Assembly (NCBI GenBank): GCA_028023455.1
Contig: JAQFVV010013395.1
Span: 64,001 to 128,000 of the forward strand
Source of the DNA: Epiperipatus broadwayi
Taxonomy: Eukaryota > Onychophora > Udeonychophora > Euonychophora > Peripatidae
Length of the DNA stretch: 64,000 bases
Reading direction: 5' to 3'
The notes beneath the pieces are model-generated. The model saw only the letters and a list, made by a program, of their open reading frames with translations. It was not told where the DNA came from and did not search any database. Shown here one piece after another: positions 11,820-24,289 of the stretch. Position numbers and translations under genes: made by a program. Position 1 is the stretch's first letter; every line of letters begins with the position of its first letter.

Positions 11820-11979
11820 TAACATATGAATTGAAATTTTAAATCAGATTTCAATAAAGAGACTGCTTATGAGATGAATGGATGAAATAAAAAAAGAATA
11901 CTGGTATGAGGCTAGAGATCAGAAAAATTGGATTAGGTTTAGATCTTCATTCTTTAGTAAAATGATAGTAATTGAAAGT

Positions 11980-13540
11980 GATGGTAATAATAAAATAAAA
12001 AAATGTGTAAGCATAAACCAATTAAAAATTTAAAAAGTTAAAGTGCATTTAGGTTTTTGATAGATGACAATAAAAATACTGACTTATAATTACATTGGTT
12101 ACAATTTTCATTAAACAAATTTTTGAAAGCAAAGCCTCATTTCCCAACACTAATGATTTTTTTAATTTATTGGATGCATAATAAGATATTTTTGAAGTGT
12201 CCATATCTTTAAAAGGCTTTATGATAAAAAAGAATAAATTTCCATAAATATTTAAATTACTGTTTCATCGTTTATCCTTCTGAGCAATGGACTTTTTTAA
12301 ATACAATAAATGATAGATATCTAAAATGTATATCTATTTTTAAAATTTTAGATAAAAAGAAATTTAATGATTATTCGCTGAAATACTGTAAACATAAAGT
12401 ATAATTTAACATTAAATTTAAGTATAATTCGGAGAATATAATTCAAAACTTCATTATAATAATAAAGGTATGTTCACTGATTTGCTATATTTTATATTTA
12501 TAATTTTCAATTCTTATAATGCTTTGATAAATCACAAAAGTGTTCAATCTATCTCTAATTATGTGGGTGGAAGAAGTCTAATATTTCACTCTTATAACAC
12601 TACTCCAAATCTGCACATTACTTGGTAGTGCCTATCATAATACTATCTAGCTTTTCCAAAGAAACTTGATATATACAAACCTACATTATGATCAACTCAT
12701 GATAGATACATGTATGGAAATGTGTATATGAAGGCATGTTTATAATTGGAAGTCTTTTATGTGAAGACAGGCTCAGGTTTGCATATATTAAGATTATTTG
12801 GAAATGCTGGATGGCATCATAATAGGCTCTGCCAGGCTGTGTATAAATATAGAATAGTATTTAGTCTTATGAAAATAAAATACTAGAGTTTCTTCTCCTC
12901 TTCCTCATAGTTAAATTAAAAATTAATGGTATTAAGGTATAATGAAATACAACAAAGTTGCAATATACACTATATCAATATACTCTATTAAAATTATATC
13001 TTCTATTCAAAAGAATGTAAATAAACAAAAAAAACAGAAACATTAAAATTTATAAATTTAATAAATTTTGCAATATGGCAGTAGCCATTTTTTTTTATCA
13101 AAGTATCATATATGGTCATATTTATTAATAACATTTATTCAGCTTACAGAAAAGCACATTTTATTATTCACTTTTTAGTTTTTCTATGATGTATTACAAT
13201 ATTTTATGTATTAAAACATTTTCAATGTGTAAAGCTAAAAGTTTTGTATTTTTTATTTTTTGAAGTGATAAAATAAAAACTAGCATTTAATAATAATAGA
13301 AAACTTAGTTTAAAGAGTTTAACTGAGAAATGAAAATAGATGATGATGAATAAGGATAGTTATATTGATTAGACTAATATAGCTATTTTATTGGTGAAAA
13401 AAAATTATTGAAGAAAAAAGATATCAACTAGAGTGTGTTTAATTGAAATTCATTTTATTAAAAAAAATTAAATAAAGATGTGGTATGATGAGTTTTTATT
13501 TTTAAATTAATGAGTGGATACACGTAATAAATATATAAGG
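11980..13540. other. Intron sequence with no recognised feature
   Basis: A+T-rich sequence without a recognisable coding segment, repeat unit or RNA gene on either strand. Confidence 0.6.
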
Positions 13541-14430
13541 GAGTATCCAATATTTGTAACCCAAATTTTATAATAAAAATTGTTTATTTTTTTAAAGTGT
13601 TATAAATTTAATCTCTTTCCAATTACTGTCCATTTGATGCAATACACTGGTTTAAATGTGTTTTTCATTTTTCAAAGTAGTCTAGAAATATTTGCAAAGT
13701 GATGCCTTTTAATGTATGCATTGTTTTTTTTTTTCACAACTTCATAGTTTTCAAAAAAAATTTTTGAGGCATTTTTTCATTTGAGAGAATAAAAATATCA
13801 AATGAATATGTCTACTAGTAAATAAGCTGTATTATGCTGACTTTCATTATAAATTGTTTCACACTCAATGTTTTGTGTGCTGATCCTTTGTCATGGTGAA
13901 GCTTGCACTCTTCATTTTACCGCAAAACAGAACATTTACATTTTACCACATCATGTAAACATTTCAAATGTTGCAGATAAAATGCCTGACTATTATAGAC
14001 TAATTCTGATAGAAAAATGCTGTTTGCCTTATAAAAAAAATCAGCATTGTTTCGACAATGGACTTCACTTGCCATGTTTTTTGGGATGTAGTGAATTTGT
14101 CACTTTCATTAAATCACTTGTAAAGTTGTGTTTTCATGAGATCAGCTTGCTTGTAATCTGTTTCAAGCTTTATAGCCTTTTCCTGCTGTTTCCCCTAAAA
14201 GAAAACAATTTCACATTATTCCAATTTTTCAGTCAATACAAAAATGACAAATATGTAAAACACACTTTACAAATAATGTACTATGTAGCACCACAATTTT
14301 ACATAGTGATGTCATTTGGAATATTGATGCAAAAGGGTCCTTGCAAGATATATGTAATAGCAGAAGCATATACTACAACAGGCATGCATACCAGAGAACT
14401 ATTCCAGTTATTCTGAGTTCCTCTCATATA
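13540..14430 (-). pseudogene. Tc1/mariner transposase remnant
   Basis: On the minus strand, fragments in several frames match the C-terminal half of a mariner transposase: LHPKKHGK near 14085, the catalytic-region match KLHHDKGSAHKT (usually LHHDNAPAH) near 13900, FLFSQMKKCLK near 13780, LKGITLQIFLDYFEK near 13705, and the terminal HLNQCIASNGQ and LERD near 13625. Frameshifts and stops are frequent. A possible terminal repeat GGAGTATCCAATATTTGTAA lies at 13541-13560, but no partner is visible, so the copy is truncated at its 5' end. The 182-codon + strand frame at 13868-14416 is antisense to this remnant and is not a gene. Confidence 0.65.
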
Positions 14431-14609
14431 TAATATGTACTTGTTCAATTTATTATTAATAACTATATAATTATTATTTAATTTTACATAAACTTAATCT
14501 TATTTATGCATAGTATATGAACAAAATTTGTCTGAGTTTTATAAGTATATGTGCACGTGTGAGAAATATTGTGCCCTTGCATTTCAGTAAAATGATACAT
14601 ATTCTATTG

Positions 14610-17047
14610 CAGGGGTCCCCAACACTATGCCTGCAGGCACCATGATACCCACAGCTATTTTACATGTGCCCACCATATCTGAAAATGCTAAAAAATTATT
14701 TATCTGATATAAATAAATTTAATTTTTAAAATTTCTTAGAAATTTTTGTATTATATTGTAATCAAATTGTAAGGCATATTATATTTTTGCGGTGTAAAAG
14801 AGTCTATCTCTTGGTCCACCAAGTTCAGTCTTTCTCTGTGCACTGAACTAGCACAGAATAAGTAAAGTTAACACATACACCAATCTCTCTGCTTTGTGCA
14901 TATTTATAAATTATATCTGTGCATACAAGTTCACTATTTTGAGAAACACTAAGTCAGAGTTGGATTCAGAATAAATTTAATTACTCTTTATTTTTCAAAA
15001 ATCAAATTTTAAAAATTCTAACTCCAAAATGAGTAAAAGACAACGAACCTATAATTTTAATACTGACTAGGAATAATCACCTTGTTTTGTCAATATTAAA
15101 GATAAAGGTGTTTGTTTGTTGTGTGGCAGTAGTGTTGCAGTGGCGAAAAATATAATATTGAATGTCATTTCCAGACAACCCATTCTTTTAATACTAGCTA
15201 TCCACTTAAATCTAAATTAAGAAAAAAAAATATTTCAGCTAAAATCAAACTTGTCTGCCCAACAGTCAGTTTTCATTAGGCCTGTGGTAAAATTTAAAAA
15301 TACTACTATTGCTTTTTTGAAAATTTCTCACATGCTCGCAAAGAAGAAAAAGCCTTTTCAGGATGGGGTATTGTTAAAAGAAGCATTTTTAACTAGTGCT
15401 GATTGCTTATTTGAGAGATTTTCCAACAAACATGAGATTATTACAGCAATACAAGACTTACAGTTGTCTGATAACACCGTCACAAGAAGAATACACAACA
15501 TTTCAAAAGACTTGCAAACTCAATTAAAGAGTGATTTGGAGATATGTGAATGGTTCTCACTATGATTTGATGAGTCTACAGACATAACAAACACAGCACA
15601 ATTAGCAGTTATGGTGAGAATATTTAGTGATTTTAGTGTAAAAAGAAGAATTACTAAAAATATTACCAATGAAAGGACAAACAGCAGGCAAGGATATTTA
15701 CAACACATTCTTAATATATGCAAAATCGATAGATATGCCTTTGCACAAGCTGCAGGCAATAAACACTGATGAAGCACCAGTAATGATTGGTAATGTCAAT
15801 GGATTTATCGCCCACTGCAAGAAAGACAAATCATTTCCTAACTTTATGTCTTACCATTGCATTATCCACCAAGAAGTTTTCTGTGGTAGGATATTCCCCT
15901 TTGGACACATCATGAAAGTATTTACTATAATAGTGAATCTTATATGAGCAGCCCCTTTACAACATCACCTTTTTAAAGACTTATTGGAAAATTCTGAAGA
16001 ACTGGATCTTGTACTTTATAGTGAAGTATGTTGGCTTAGTAAGGATAAAACTCATTCAAGATATCAATTTAATTGAAGAAATAAAAAAATTATCTCAATT
16101 CTAAAAATCAAAATTTTGTTGAATTAACGAACTCTTCCTGGCTTGTGAATTTGGGTTTCATCACATATATAATGGAAAAATTAAATCATTCAAACTTGCA
16201 GCTGCAGGGAGAAAATGTACATATATCTACAATGATAGGATCTGTAAAGTCATTTAAAGCCAAACTGGTTTTGTGGATATCACATCTGCAAATGAAGAAA
16301 CTTGTACATTTTCTAAATATGGAAAAAATGATAGGCGATGCTGAAATTAACTTTTCATCATTTGTTGTCAGTCTTCAATTACTTCAAAAACAGTTTGAAA
16401 AACGATTTCAACAGTTTAATATTATTGGTCACCTTTTTTGTCAATCTTTTTACTGGTCAAGTAAATGTAACCAAACTAGCTGCACAAATTGCAGAGCATG
16501 TTCAAGTTAGGGCAGAAGAACTGGAGTTAAAAATTTTGGATCTTCAGAATGACATTGTTCTAAAATCCAATATATCAGATGAAAACTTCTGGAATATAGT
16601 TGACAGAAATAAATTTCCATTTTTGAAAAGAGCATCATACAAAATAAAATTGTTTCTTTGGTTTCACATACTTGTGTGAATCATTGTTTTCAACTATGAA
16701 TACCATAAAATCAAAATACAGATCTCGACTGAGTGACGAACATCTTTATGATTGCTTATAAACAGGAATATCATCATACTCTCCTAATTATGAAGCAATT
16801 GCCAATGAAGTGCAGTACCAAAGGTCACATTGACTTGTAATATTATATATAATTTAGTAATTTACATAAAAATATAAACGTTAATTATATGTTAAAATTT
16901 TATTTTTGAAATAAATATTTTTTTGTACATTATGTGTATTATTAACAATATCCAACTATAAATTTGCATTAAAAAAATAAATGGTGCCCACCACCTGGCT
17001 GGTATTATAGAATGTGCTCTTAAGTGCAAAATGGTTGGGGACCCCTG
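14610..17047 (+). mobile_element. hAT DNA transposon, full length, with perfect TIRs and TSD
   Basis: The 2,438-bp element is bounded by perfect 14-bp terminal inverted repeats, CAGGGGTCCCCAAC (14610-14623) and GTTGGGGACCCCTG (17034-17047). These are flanked by a perfect 8-bp duplication TTCTATTG (14602-14609 and 17048-17055). The 8-bp duplication and the transposase identify the hAT superfamily. The ends are complete but the transposase is broken, so the copy could move only with help from an active relative. Confidence 0.95.
15029..16833 (+). pseudogene. hAT transposase (GTF2IRD2/Charlie-like), disrupted
   Basis: The transposase starts at an ATG at 15029 (MSKRQRTYNFN) and ends near the TGA at 16831. 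Visible parts in order: a BED-type zinc-finger region (CFVNIKDKGVCLLCGSSVAV); a long open block at 15251-15565 (LLKEAFLTSADCLFERF, ending CEWFSL); then FDESTDITNTAQLAV (catalytic-core Asp region) after a stop at 15563-15565. A second open block at 15669-15947 holds IDMPLHKLQAINTDEAP and GFIAHCKKDKSFP, followed by VCWLSKDK (the usual RWLSKG region). The C-terminal dimerisation region is in 16338-16679 (DENFWNIVDRNKFPFLKRAS). The wording is close to the vertebrate GTF2I-repeat-domain protein 2 / Charlie group of hAT transposases. At least two stops and several frameshifts make it non-functional. Confidence 0.85.
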
Positions 17048-17097
17048 TTCTATTGGAATTAATTCTGATCAACAAAATGAGCTATTATATATATATA

Positions 17098-19209
17098 TTA
17101 TAATGATCCAAAAGAAAGTGGAGAACAGCAGTCTATGATATCTGCACTACAGGGCGCCATCTAGGCATTTGAGCCTAGAAAAATTTATAAAGTAGGCAGA
17201 TACGCGCTGTTAAAATTCCACTTTATTTAAATATTTAGATCGTTAGTCCATTGTCACTAGCTTAGTGGAGACACAGAGATAATAATCTATATCTTTAATT
17301 TATATCGTAAATATAAAAAAAAATAAAAGCCATTGCCAGAAATTAACACATAAAAATATTTATTTACGCACATATATAATCATTTTAAATTTGAGGAATA
17401 AATTTATTGTTTTAAATTTTAATATTCATTTTTGATTTAAATTATTATTTTAAGATTGTTGAGTATGAATGAATTTAATATTTTTATTAAGATCGTGGAG
17501 TATGAATAGACTACATAGATCTGCATTTGAAAAAGAAAATATTCTTCCCATATTAACCTTAGGCCAAAAGTTTGCAGTCAAACCGGCGTCAATCCATTTG
17601 ATACATTTATGTATTCAATGTAGCATGAAAATACAACAGCACATATATACTATACTGTCAGGAATTGACATCTGAACAGTATAGTTAGAGAAGACATTGA
17701 CTCTTGTCCAATACAGAAATGTCACATCTGTATGGCAAGAAGAACAATAAAATAAAAACTCCATAGGAAGGGACCATGGTCCTTTTTGCTGACTTACAAT
17801 CCCATCCATAGGCAAAGGGTTGGTGTGGTGTATACAGCAATTCTGCACACAGTGAAATTCATACTACATCTACTAATTACACAAATATATCCAATCCATT
17901 GAGCTAATTCAATTACAAAATGAATAACCTAAGATTACCCTCCCTTAATATAACTTTACAAAACTATATAGCCATTCACGCCCGACTTAAATTTAACATT
18001 TAGATACGTTCGCACAGATGAATTTTATAAAATTTGTTTTATAATGTTGAGTATAGATCGGCTGCATAGATTCCACAGTTAAAAACATTCCAGAATAAAC
18101 ATAACCAATCAAAATACAAAGTCATTGATAACGTCAATTGCAGAGGGAATACAAAAAACCCAATAGCATTCATCATAAGATGCCACAGTGACATCGATGA
18201 CCTATATATTCTAATTGAATATGAAAACCACAACATAATTAACTGCTAACGAATCCATGCAACGTCCATACCCAACTTAAATTTCATCATTTAAAATTTA
18301 AACAATAAATATTAATACAAATAAACATAATAAAATGGAAATGATTTTTTTTTAGCAAACAAATATGTAAAAATTAAACACTTATAATTAATTTGAAACA
18401 TATGTCAGAGAAAAGTTCTTTTTTTAAAAAAATTTAGATTAACTGATCAAATCTTTAAAGTTCTTAATTACTTCAGATTTTAAAATCATTCTGTTCAATT
18501 GCTTGTGGTAGAAGAGTCCAGGTTTCTGTTGGCAATTCCCATGAAAACTTTCATGGAAAACTGGTCTGATTTTCTGGAGGTAGCATTATCTGGTTTCATT
18601 CTGGTATCACAGTCTTTTCATTTTTAAGATAAGTGAGAGAGAACGACAAGTGTGTCTTATCATTCGTCTCACCAAAACAAGCTGGAAAAACTGTCAGGAA
18701 AACTGTATTTCTCTTTTTATAGTATCCACACAGATTCAACCAACAAAACGTCACTAATTCATCATTTTCATTAGGGTCCGGGCTGAGGCTTGGTGCTTCC
18801 ATTGGTCAAGCTAATTTCTCTTTATTCTCTTATCTAATTTTCATCTGACTTTTTAATTACACAAGAGCCCCAAGGCTAGCTTGCTTTTCAATTAATAAAC
18901 AATCATTTCCATTTACAGATTACAGGAATTAATTAATACCTGTTTTTATTTTTACTTATGTTATTTCTTTATTAAAATATTTCTATATTTAAATCTTGTA
19001 TTTTTTTATCAAAAAAGTATGTTCAAATACTTTTTTTTATTTATAAAAAAAAATATTTTTAAAGTTTTGCATCTATGCGAATATGTATATACGTTTAACA
19101 AACATTTTAATTTTAGTGTTTAGTTTTTTTTTAATACATTTATGTTTATTTGCGAACTTAAAAGTTTTTATTTCAAATTAATGTAACGGCATATTTATAT
19201 ATCGTTACA
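17098..19209 (-). repeat. 3' LTR of the long-LTR element
   Basis: Reads on the minus strand from TGTAACG at 19209 to about ATTATAA at 17098. Its TATA box (TATAAAAA on the minus strand) is at 18714-18721. Its low-coordinate end sits 43 bp from the target duplication of the hAT transposon. Confidence 0.8.
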
Positions 19210-19732
19210 TATCAGTAAACTTCCTCAAAAAAACAAAGACATTAAAAAAAAAAGAATTTACTTAGTGTTAGTAATTACGTTACACAAATTGATTATATGA
19301 AAATTTCAAAAAGACAAAACTTTTTTTAAAAGACAAAACAGTAATTACACCCAAATGTAATGATAAAAAAAAATGTTGACTGTTGATTCCTTACTACCAT
19401 CTAAATTTCTGCCCCCTACCTTCCAAATTTTTTTTCTTCTACTTTTAACTATTACTTACGCAAGTTGAACGATTAGATTTTAATTTAACAAGACTTTTTT
19501 AAAAAAAATTATGATTTATATTTATTATTACATTTTATTCCTCACATTTATTTTTACATATGCACAATTTTTCTTACTGGCAGTACCTTTAAAACAAAAT
19601 TCAAAGTATAACTTTATATTAATACAAAAAATATATTTATATTTCAGAAAAAATATTATGGGCATGATTTATCTTTAAAATTTTCAGGGCACTCGGTGGT
19701 TTATTAAAGATCGGCACACATTGGGTAGCCAG
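19210..19732 (-). other. Interior of the long-LTR element, non-coding
   Basis: 523 bp with no open frame of note. On the minus strand it starts with the putative primer-binding site (TGGCTACCCAATGTGTGCC, 19713-19731) and ends with GAGGAAGTTTACTGATA before the 3' LTR. Confidence 0.65.
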
Positions 19733-21828
19733 TTATAACAATCTAAAAGAAAGTGGAGAACAGCAGTCTACGATATCTGCACTACAGGGCACCATCTAGG
19801 TATTTGAGCCTAGAAAAATTTATAAAGTAGGCAGATACGTGCTGTTAAAATTCCACTTTATTTAAATATTTAGATTGTTAGCCCATTGTCACTAGCTCAG
19901 TGTCGATGCAGAGATAATAATCGATATCTTTAATTTATATCTTAAATATAAAAAATAAAAAAAAGCCACTGCCAGAAATTAACACATAAAAATATTTATT
20001 TACGCACATATATAATTATTTTAAATTTGAGGAATAAATTTATTGTTTTAGATTTTAATATTCATTTTTGATTTAAATTATTATTTTAAGATTGTTGAGT
20101 ATGAATGAATTTAATATTTTTATTAAGATCGTCGAGTATGAATAGACTACATAGATCTGCATTTGAAAAAGAAAATATTCTTTCCCTTATTTAACCTTAG
20201 GTCAAAAGTTCGCAGTCAAACCGGCGTCAATCCATATGATACATTTATGTATTCAATGTAGCATGAAAATACAACAGCACATATATACTATACTGTCAGG
20301 AATGGACATCTGAACAGTATAGTTAGAGAAGACATTGACTCTTATCCAATACAGAAATGTCACATCTGTATGGCAAGAAGAACAATAAAATAAAAACTCT
20401 ATAGGAAGGGATCACAGTCCTTTTTGCCGACTTACAATCCCATCTATAGGCAAAGGGTTGGTGCGGTGTATACAGCGTTTCTGCATGTAGCGAAACTCAT
20501 ACTACATCTACTAATTACACAAATATATCCAATCCATTGAGCTAATTCAATTACGAAACGAATAACCTAAGATTACCCTCCCTTAATATAACTTTACAAA
20601 ACTATATAGCCATTCACACCGACTTAAATTTAACATTTAGATATGTTCACACAGATGAATTTTATAAAATTTGTTTTATAATGTCAAGTATAGATCAGCT
20701 GCATAGATTCCACGGTTAAAAACATCCCAGAATAAACATAACCTATCAAAATACAAAGTCATCAATAACGTCAATTGCAGAGGGAATACAAGAAACCCAA
20801 TAGCATTCATCATAAGATGCCACAGTGACATCGATGACCTATATATTCTAATCAAATATGAAAACCACAACATAATTAACCGCTAACGAATCCATGCAAT
20901 GTCCATACCCAACTTAAATTTCATCATTTACAATTTAAACAATAAATATTAATACAAATAAACATAATAAAATGGAAATGATTTTTTTTTAGCAAACAAA
21001 CACGTAAAAATTAAACATTTATAATTAATTTGAAACATACATCAGAGAAAAGTTTTTTTAAAAAAAAATTTAGATTAACTGATCAAATCTTTAAAGTTCT
21101 TAATTACTTCAGATTTTAAAATCGTTCCGTTCAATTGCTTATGGTAGAAGAGTCCAGGTTCCTGTTGGCAATTCCCACGAAGACTTTCATGGAAAACCGG
21201 TCTGATATTCTGGAGGTAGGATTAGCTGCTTCCATTCTGGTATCAGACTTTTCATTTTTGAAATAAGTGAGAGAGAACAACAAGTGTGTCTTATCATTTG
21301 TCTCACCAAAACAAGCTGGAAAAACTGTCAGGAAAACTGTAATTCTCTTTTTATAGTATCCACACAGATTCAACCAACAAAACATCACTAATCCATCATT
21401 TCCATTAGGGTCCAGACTGAGGCTTGGTGCTTCCATTGGTCAAGCTAATTTCTCTTTATTCTCTTATCTAATTTTCATCTGACTTTTTAATTACACAAGA
21501 GCCCCAAGGCTAGCTTGCTTTTCAATTAATAAACAATCATTTCCATTTACAGATTACAGGAATTAATTAATACCTGTTTTTATTTTTTCTTACGTTATTT
21601 CTTTATTAAAATATTTCTATATTTAAATCTTGTATTTTTTTTATCAAAAAAGTACGTTCAAATACTTTTTTTATTTATAAAAAAAAATATTTTTAAAGTT
21701 TTGCATCTGTGCGAATATATATATATTTAACAAACATTTTAATTTTAACGTTTAGTTTTTTTTTAATACATTTATTTTTATTTGTGAACTTAAAAATTAA
21801 TGTAACGGCATATTTATATATCGTTACA
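19733..21828 (-). repeat. 5' LTR of the long-LTR element
   Basis: Matches 17098-19209 throughout. The TATA box on the minus strand is at 21348-21355. It begins TGTAACG at 21828 and is followed on the + side by a TA-repeat. Confidence 0.8.
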
Positions 21829-21999
21829 GTATATATATATATATGAGGAGATTGTGAAACAAAATATAGCAGATATTGTGACTCCACTATATATGCAATA
21901 TAAAATATAGTAAATCAATGCTCATATCTCATTTTCTTTATAGTCTTCATACTTCTTTCACATCTCCACCTTTAGGCTGGCAGTTTCATAATCAAATTT

Positions 22000-24100
22000 A
22001 GTTGACATGAGCTTTTTCCTTTTAATAATTAGAATAAATTCATTTAAATAAATGTCTTATAAATATTTTTTTAAATAAATAATAAATGAGTATGCCCAGT
22101 TCAACTCTGAAAAAAAAGAAGAAAGAGAAAAAAATAGTAATGAGTTTTGCAATGACTATACAAACCAATTTCTGAATTCCAACATGTTAGTCCATTTTTT
22201 ATTTACTTGATGTTGTACAATGTTGGTTGTCTTTTAATTTCTTCAACAAAATCTTTTTCTTTCTGAAATACATCAACACCATGTCTAATTATAGCTATCC
22301 AATGTATATTATTCTTTGTAATATATAAACTAATGGAAACAATTGATATTATACTTCTTTTGAATATTCTTGAAATAATCCTTATATTTTAGATGTGGTC
22401 TACTTCTTCATAAAAACCATGCTCAAATTTACCATAAACACACTTTTAGGGAGTTTTGCATTCTTCATTCATTTTATATTTCCAATCCAATAATGATATG
22501 ATTTTACAACAATGGTTTCTATAGCATCATATCCATCAAGTTAAAAAACATTGATTAGTTTTATGATTTTGCCGTTGTATGTTTAAAACTTACAGAGCAT
22601 CCTTAAATGAAACTTTTCTAATGCCTTTATGTTATACTGATAGAATTGCCAAATTTCACTTTCATATAATTAATTAGATAAAAACGGCAGTTCTATACAC
22701 ATATAACTTAGTTGCATAGTTATTTTCATGTGATGAAATATTCTATCTTTTAATTCGTTAAAAGCAACAGCACAGTTGGAGTCTATGTTGTACCTCAGCA
22801 ACTAAATTCATCTTTCTACTTATAAAATTACAAGATATTTAAACTGATTTACATTCTCAAGTTGATAACTATCCAAACTAAAAGTTCCTGAAATTTGTTT
22901 TTGTTTCTGGCTGTTAAAAAGAACTTAAGTTTTTGTACATTAATTAATAAACCAAAATATTTATACGCTGCATACAAAGTACTAAGAACATTCTATAAAT
23001 CGTCTTTTGAACTAGAAAAGGTAGTGAAATTATTAGCATACTATAAATCCAGAATCCAATAAGAAGTTCATGTTTTTACTTTTAGTCAACTCAAATTAAA
23101 AATTCCACCATCAAACTTGTATCATGTCTTGAGTGTATAATTAATTTCAGAAAACCACTGTCTTAAAAATTGGAAACAATGTTAGAGCAAGTATATATTC
23201 TTTCTTAATACCAGTTTCCATTTCAAATGCCTGTTTTTTTATTTTCCATATATACTAATAACCCTTTCTCTCATTCCATCATGTAGAAGTTATATAACAA
23301 TAATAAATTTTGGTTAACAATAATAAATTTTGGTGGGTAACCAATTAATTTCAAACAATATCATAGATTTGTCTTATTGACTGAATCAAATATCCTGATC
23401 AAATTAATAAAAGCAATATATAAATTACTTTTTTGTTCCTAATACTTTTTTTGGATTTGATTGGCAACAAAAATCATGTCTATAGTGCTTCTTGATTTTT
23501 TAAACCCATATTGATTCTCTAATAACCATTTATCTATGACTGGAAGCAATCTATTTAACAAAATTCTTGAAAGTGCCATTGTTATAATGGGTAATAATAA
23601 TATTCCATAATAATTACTGCAATCTTGTCTATTCCCTTTGATGTTAAAAAATGGAATAATAAAAGTATTGTTAAGATTGGATGAATAACTTCATAGGTGT
23701 ATATATTCCTAAAAAAATTCAATTTTTAAAACTTCTCTAGGTATTTCATCAGAACCCTCAGACTTACCATTTTTAAGATTACAAAGGCTATTTTGATTTC
23801 ATTAAGCTAAATACCTTTGTCCAAATCAAAATGATTAATAAATATGAATATCTCATTGAAAGTCATCATCTCAATTTTTGTATAATTATTCAAAAAATGA
23901 TCAAAATACTCCTTCATCTCTGCAAATATCATTATCATATAAAAGAATGCCATTATTGAATTTATTAGGATTGTGATTGCATTTCTCAAGTCCATCTATT
24001 GCTTTCAATGCATGAAAAAGATCTAGAATGCTCACCATCAGTAAATGGCTAAAGCTTCATTGCAGTTTTAATTCACTAATCATTTTTAAGCCTTTTTGTC
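22000..24100 (-). pseudogene. Jockey-group LINE reverse transcriptase remnant
   Basis: On the minus strand the reverse transcriptase can be followed in order: REYGFKKSRSTIDMIFVANQ (near 23490), FDSVNKTNL then LIGYPPKFI (the KAFDSVNR and G-PPKFI regions, near 23370), the YADD region as YANNFTTFSSSKDDL (near 23030), YKYFGLLINVQKLKFFLTAR (near 22950), and a C-terminal stretch to about 22150. This is the family usually labelled RNA-directed DNA polymerase from mobile element jockey in invertebrate annotations. Stops are frequent. The catalytic Asp-Asp is Asn-Asn in this copy. Confidence 0.7.
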
Positions 24101-24289
24101 AGTCACTGAATTAAATAAAATTTTATTAACAATAATATAAGAAATGAACAAATAGTAATATTTTCCATACATCAGTGTTTACAGAAGCTGAATATAATAA
24201 AATATATATCTTAAATAATCAGTTGCACTTTTGATTATATTGTAATCCTTATCAACTTATGTTTTGCTAATACTAAGCTTCACAAAGAG

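Larger units (their letters stand above)
8185..11975 (+). pseudogene. RTE-type LINE reverse transcriptase remnant, interrupted by two insertions
   Basis: Fragments of one non-LTR retrotransposon ORF can be followed in order in shifting frames. They are a post-endonuclease linker (TRKTKLIKKNDITIDIPNFQ, near 8200), an EEFY block (8675), VPDDWKNALIF (8920), FGFVNYKRAFNS (the FVDYEKAFDS motif, near 9140), and C-terminal TDVTDIIETIKRLKWS (10140) and YWYEARDQKNWIRFRS (11905). These match the group often labelled craniofacial-development-protein-2-like or RTE. Many stops and frameshifts make it dead, and it appears 5'-truncated because no endonuclease domain is seen. A foldback repeat (9735-9980) and a Penelope-like element (10231-11819) lie inside it. 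Short flanking pieces such as GATGATAACATATGAATT on both sides show the continuity. Related fragments are at 33195-33470 (+) and 55430-57430 (-). Confidence 0.75.
17098..21828 (-). mobile_element. Non-autonomous LTR retroelement with 2.1-kb LTRs and a 0.5-kb interior
   Basis: Two direct repeats of about 2.1 kb (17098-19209 and 19733-21828) enclose only 523 bp. Read on the minus strand, each repeat begins TGTAACGATATATAAATATG, the usual TG start of an LTR. The sequence just inside the 5' copy is ATAACTGGCTACCCAATGTG, which resembles a gypsy-type primer-binding site. The 3' copy is preceded by a GAGGAAG purine run. Each repeat has a TATAAAAAG box in the same place. There is no gag or pol. It is inserted into a TA-repeat, so the short target duplication cannot be read with certainty. 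Differences between copies are a few per cent, mostly transitions. The short minus-strand frames shared by both copies (for example 18596-18802 and 21131-21436, starting MEAPSLS) are LTR sequence. Confidence 0.75.

Noticed and set aside
13868-14416. 182-codon + strand open frame
   Set aside because: It is the antisense of a minus-strand mariner transposase remnant and resembles no protein family.
18596-18802. Frame starting MEAPSLS, present twice (also 21131-21436)
   Set aside because: It lies in both copies of the 2.1-kb LTR around the TATA box. Duplication of the LTR explains it and there is no family resemblance.
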